From assembly GCA_030142905.1 (NCBI GenBank), contig JASJOG010000077.1, positions 62,001 to 126,000 of the forward strand: a DNA stretch of 64,000 nucleotides, written 5' to 3'. The stretch comes from Heliopora coerulea (Eukaryota > Cnidaria > Anthozoa > Scleralcyonacea > Helioporidae). Each line of letters opens with the position of its first letter. Within the stretch, counting starts at the first letter, position 1. Below the pieces are notes generated by a model that saw only the letters and a program-made list of their open reading frames with translations, searched no databases and was not told where the DNA came from. The translations under genes were made by a program, and so were the position numbers. This document shows positions 59,606 to 64,000 of this stretch, in pieces.

Positions 59606-62600
59606 GTCAGTCAATCCGATATTTTACTGATGTTACTCAGCACTAAAATGTGTTTGAGCAGCTTGTAATAGCGAAACAAAGTGATGAGAATTAAAAACTG
59701 TAAAACTGTCATTGTCATAACTAATTTAGAATGGTATAAAAGAACTAGGAGGCAGAATAATCGTCCCTTGTGGCTGTTAAAGTTTAAGAACAAGTTTCAT
59801 CGCCTTCGCACGCAAAACGTTTGACTTGGATCCATGGCTAAACATATCGAATCCCATTTTGTGGTCTACGAGTGAAATGTTAGCCATAAACACTCAGGCT
59901 AAAAATGTTAAAGAGTTTTATTATTAATAAAAATAATACATGTCAAAAAAGTGCCATCGAATTGTTTAGTTTTTACTACAAGATTTTGCCCCTGCACTTC
60001 AATATGTGTACATTTAGAAAATCTAACAAAGCGATGCATTTGACCATTAATACCCAGCTTAACGTTTACACGTAGCCACCGGTCAAAGATTATCGATCAA
60101 CCGTAGGAAAACCATAGATTTTGTAATGCCCGTTGGTTCATTTAGGGTATATTTAAGGTGGCTTTTACGTGCTCTGATTAATCCCACCATTTGTTTCCTA
60201 GTCGTTCGGTTTCTCATATTCTCATTACAGCTGTGCTTAGGATGATGTATATGTCTAGATGTAGCATTACGAGGGACATATTTAATATGAATTATTCATT
60301 TCAACGTTCTCAGAACACGTCTAAACTTTTAGTTTCTCAGAAAATTATACTTATATTAATATTAACATTGTTTTCAGATACGCGGCACTAAAAGACAACC
60401 GCAAACGTTCTTTATATTTGTAAAGGGAAATAGCTCCGCTTTCGATAAACTGAAAAGTTAAACTAAAGTTAATTCATTCATCAAGATAAGTCAGGTCAAG
60501 TTAAAAAAGCCATGAAATTGGAATATCAGAGCCGTAAATAATTTAGTTTCTCAAGGAGATTTTTCTGTCTGATGAGTTCAGAAAGCTGCCTCTAAAATTT
60601 TACTATTTAAGTAGAATTCCGACAGTTTTGGATTTTCAAAATGCACTGTGACTAGCTCACTAACAAATGACTTTTTAATTTCATAATAATCTTCAAATAC
60701 CTTACGATATTAGGCATTTTAAGTCTGATCGGTTTTACCATGGTAACGTGGTGGCAGCCTCTATAATGCTTAGCTTATTCATAATACAGATTTACTGTAG
60801 CTCATAATTTAAGCCGGTGATCAATTTTTTTCTTTCATATATTGGTCCAAGATAATAATTTGTAACTTTTCCTATAGGTCAACAAAAACCTGTAGTGTTA
60901 ATATTTTTTTGAATTGTAAAATTTTTTGCAAAGATTTCTTCACTACAGTTTCAAAGTAGAAAGGTTTCCAAGATAAGAAAAATACGGCGAAAATCCGCGC
61001 ATAAGTTACGAGGGAAACATGCCAGCAAACGCTTAGGAAATTTACTGTTTAAACCTAATTAAAACAGCAAACATTTCGTGGAGTAATGAGGTTATGCCAC
61101 ATGCCAGATTTCAATCCTTATGCTGGTGTTAGCCAGAACAGAATTGTCCAAGGTCGACCAGAATAAAATCGTAATGTGCCTACTCCGAAGTGAAAGAGAT
61201 AACTGAAGTAGGCTTTACTTTTTTGTTGGAAGACATGACTTAATGCTCTCTGAATTAAATCTCTGAATTAATTCAATCTCTGAATTAAACAGTCGGATAT
61301 TAACCAGAATTAAATTCTGTGGTGTTAGCCTGAATAAAATTCCAATGGTTATCCCCGCAATGAAAAGGTTAGTCTCTTTGCCCCAGCTGGGTAGATCTGT
61401 AATTAGACTGGGTGAAAATACAACTACTTTAGCGGATGGACCACTTTCAATACCATGCATGGTAGGTTGAGAGGTGACATAGATTATCAAGTTAGCAAAC
61501 ACGTATTGATGTGATCAAATATTAACTATGATTGTTCTTTTGGTTTTAGTGAAGAAGTGGTTAAGTAGCGAATGTTTTAGAGTTTAAGAATAAGGCTTTT
61601 TTATTTCTCTTTTTTAATTTTTTTTGTTGGTGATTCAGTAGGAAACTACTTGGAAACCGATGTTATTTCCAGCCACTACGCGGGATCCTGGTTAGAATGT
61701 GGTCAACTGTGTCTCCGGGATACAGAATGTGGTGTTTTCAATTATAATCCCTTACAAAGAGACGTTCATCTCAACTGTCAACTTGTTAATCAAATGGTAG
61801 AGTCAAAGAGATCGGACAGAAAATACACGTGGACTTTGTACAGAATAAAGCCAATCCAGTCGGTAAGGATAAACTGGAGATGAGCGTGAAATCAACCAAA
61901 GATTCGGGAACTTAAGATGTGTGTGAGGCAAACCAATTACATTCAAGTCGAACACAAACGATTTAACATCTGTTTTCTTTACTGATACTAAAATTGTAGT
62001 TTCGCAGTTTAGCTGACTTGCCACCCTTGAGTACTTCACTTTGAAAAAGCCCGCCATGTTTTTCCTCGAAAAAAATCTCAAACTCGTTAACAATTCATGA
62101 GCAAAACGCAAAGGAAAACAGTACCGAGACGTAGTTTGGACATCTGATTTTAATTAGCATAGCATTTTAACAACTTTAAACACGATTTTCCCTTTAAATA
62201 CGGATTAGTTTGAGATGTAATATCATACACTCGATAGTTGTGTTTCATCAGATATCCAAACACCTCGAAGTTGGTTAAAAATCTTGGTTATTGCCTCGTT
62301 TTTCGACTCACTTGTCGATGTTTGGATATCCGATGAAACACTCCTTATGTGTGATATATTTCATCTCGAGCAAATCTCGTATCGTTTTAAATCTGGAGCA
62401 TGTGTCCTTCCTTATACCACTTGAGTGGAATAAGATAAGTGGACAGTATTTTTTCCTCATGGTTGTTATACCTTTTCGTCGGGTACTGATTTTGAGAATA
62501 AACATGGATAGTGGAAGTTGGTAAAGAATGACATCGTTGAATTCCCTTTGCCAACCGATTTCACAAACTAAAGCTTGCGTGTAGAGTAGAGTCAAATTCC

Positions 62601-63262
62601 GTTTTCAGGATCAGCATAAGAACAGGTATAGGCAGAATTGCACTTGATGGATGGTATATACAGATTGCTGCATGGAAAGTGTGACATATGGTTTTATATA
62701 TACGAGCTGTTTGAGCCGCATAGTAAAGAAAATAGGTCAGAGCAAGTGAGATTACCAAACAATGAGCCAACATAAAATTACACAAAGCACTATCCATGTT
62801 GTTTTCCGTTTAATGTATTCCCCCCTCCATTTTCAAAACAGTCGCGCCAGAACGACAGGGCTTCCTTTCATTATTAATGTACAAGTTTTTGCGTGTTGCT
62901 TTCAATTCTGTTTTCTGACTGGCGTTTGAAGTATTCTCTTGCTTTTCATTGGCTATCATTCAGTATTGGATTCGAACAGTTTCAAATTTGATGGTATAGA
63001 TTTGGATGACCCAAGTTTAAGAAACAAATTTCTTGTGATATATGTAACGACAACATAAATGTAAGATGAGAAGAAATTTTTGAAATATACCCGTAAATAT
63101 CAAAAGATATAAACCTTTTTGTTCGATGACAATTCCTGTAGACAATTTGCTCGAATGGAATGCCCTGTCAAAATGGTGGAGAGTGCACGGCTAATCCATG
63201 TAGCTCTGAAGGGTACAGCTGCATTTGCAAAGTAAAATATACAGGGAAAAACTGCGAAGAAG
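59485..63262 (+). CDS. Secreted/surface PAN-EGF protein, first three exons, 3'-partial
   Basis: Exons 59485-59605, 61639-61862 and 63142-63262 join in phase (1, 0, 1) with AG/GT borders. Exon 1: MMHSFGFSFWMLNLVFIFLL is a signal peptide, followed by CYQGIFELVQE. Exon 2: PAN/apple-type module GNYLETDVISSHYAGSW with ECGQLC, ECGVFNYNP and NCQLVN cysteines. Exon 3: one EGF-like domain, CSNGMPCQNGGECTANPC through CICKVKYTGKNCE. The exon 3 donor GTACGT shows that the gene goes on past the window end. Proteins of this design in cnidarians are adhesion or matrix proteins, often with further domains; ligand unknown. The junction of exon 1 to exon 2 is inferred from phase and domain logic. Confidence 0.75.
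61639..61862 (+). CDS. PAN-EGF gene exon 2 (PAN/apple domain)
   Basis: 224 bp from GGTGATTCAG to a TCG/GTAAGG donor. Contains the PAN cysteine spacing and a conserved FNYNP. Confidence 0.8.
62240..62342. repeat. Hairpin-forming inverted repeat in intron
   Basis: Arms TGTTTCATCAGATATCCAAA (62240-62266) and its complement (about 62316-62342), within intron 2 of the PAN-EGF gene. Confidence 0.7.
63142..63262 (+). CDS. PAN-EGF gene exon 3 (EGF-like domain)
   Basis: 121 bp from TTCCTGTAG to GAAG/GTACGT. Six EGF cysteines are in order. Confidence 0.82.
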
Positions 63263-63299
63263 GTACGTTAATTGATGCATGGTTAAATCCTAGTAACTT

Positions 63300-63725
63300 T
63301 ACAAACAGAATAGAAAAGAATAGAATAGAATAGAATAGAATAGAATAGAATGGAATGGGATGGAATAGAATAGAATAAAATAGAATAGAATAGAGTAGAA
63401 TAGAATGGAACGGAACGGGACGAAACGGAATGGAATGGAATGGAATAGAATAGAATAGAACAGAACAGGACAGAATAGAATAGAATAGAAGAGAATGGAA
63501 TGGAATTCAACACCATACAATACTATGGAATACAACACAATACAATGCAACAGTACAGTACTATATAATATGATATGATACAACATATGATATGATATAA
63601 TATAATGTATAGTAATGTAATGTATAGTAATGTAATGTATAGTAATGTAATGTATAGTAATGTAATGTATAGTAATGTAATGTATAGTAATGTATAGTAA
63701 CATAATGTAAGTAGTTTAATGCAAT
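63300..63725. repeat. Composite microsatellite (GAATA)n then (TAATGTATAG)n
   Basis: About 200 bp of TAGAA/TGGAA pentamers, then irregular TACAA words, then TAATGTAATGTATAG decamer-like units at 63605-63700. Overlapping frames are artefacts. Confidence 0.9.
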
Positions 63726-64000
63726 ATTATAATTCTGGTTAGATGACACTATCGAATACAATAAAATACCACACAATTCCGTAAAATACTATACAGTACG
63801 ATGCGATACGATATAACAGATGACCTATTTTGTTGTAATAACAATTGGACAACGAGTTCCAAGATGTCTACGAGCAAAATTTATAGTATACGAGGGCGCA
63901 GCTCGAGCTCGATTAATAGTGTTTTGTTGCTATACTGTTCAAAGACAGTCATTTTTCGGACAGTATAGCGAGATCTTACAAGTCTCGGCCTTATTTTTCA

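Noticed and set aside
61215..61502. 95-residue - strand frame
   Set aside because: Lies in an intron of the PAN-EGF gene, no domain, AT-rich intron composition.
63283..63776. Frames of SILFYSI and HYIT repeats
   Set aside because: Pentamer and decamer microsatellites.

Overview
This is eukaryotic, intron-containing, AT-rich DNA, most likely from an anthozoan cnidarian (stony coral or anemone). That placement is inferred from the gene content: somatomedin-B/7TM receptors without a recognisable GPS, a PAN/apple plus EGF secreted protein, and many Penelope-like, mariner, pogo, hAT-MITE and tRNA-SINE copies. No single sequence proves the species.

Layout. (1) 1-4360: two paralogous receptor genes face each other tail to tail. 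The + copy (1-2008) enters from outside the window, has a full seven-helix domain and carries one in-frame TGA. The - copy (4360-2708) has a signal peptide, a somatomedin-B domain and the ectodomain, but runs into a TTATCC-type satellite where its seven-helix domain should begin. (2) 7758-19048 (-) and 31088-42634 (+): two full-length ABCC4/MRP4-like ABC transporter genes, head to head. Each has six coding exons, and four of the five introns-bounded inner exon sizes or phases can be matched directly (exons of 374, 571 and 146 bp are identical in length). The + gene (here gene B) is intact, 1289 codons. The - gene (gene A) has an 11-nt deletion at the start of its last exon that shifts frame just before NBD2, and has lost the NBD1 H-loop histidine. 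Introns of gene A hold a mariner and a hAT-type MITE. (3) 19.5-31 kb, between the two ABC genes: a foldback, an inverted double Penelope-like element, repeated 5'-exon-like units, and a large palindrome (about 23.5-27.9 kb against 28.74-30.8 kb) whose left arm carries a pogo-like insertion that is absent at the matching site of the right arm. (4) 42.6-52.7 kb: gene-poor, with SINEs, a long hairpin and many microsatellites. (5) 52.7-55.7 kb: a divergent pair of candidate first exons, one of which splices into a complete 70-residue protein, followed by an intronless Rab1-like GTPase. (6) 59.5-63.3 kb: first three exons (signal peptide, PAN, EGF) of a secreted or surface protein that continues beyond the window.

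The ABC pair, its palindromic centre and repeated 5' units look like one history: an inverted duplication, later tandem copying of the promoter side, then insertions. The second theme is retroelement RNA structure: several Penelope-like tails carry a hammerhead-ribozyme-like core in which the stem II sequence differs between families while pairing is kept.

All exon limits were read by eye from splice signals, reading phase and paralogue comparison; none is supported by transcript data here.
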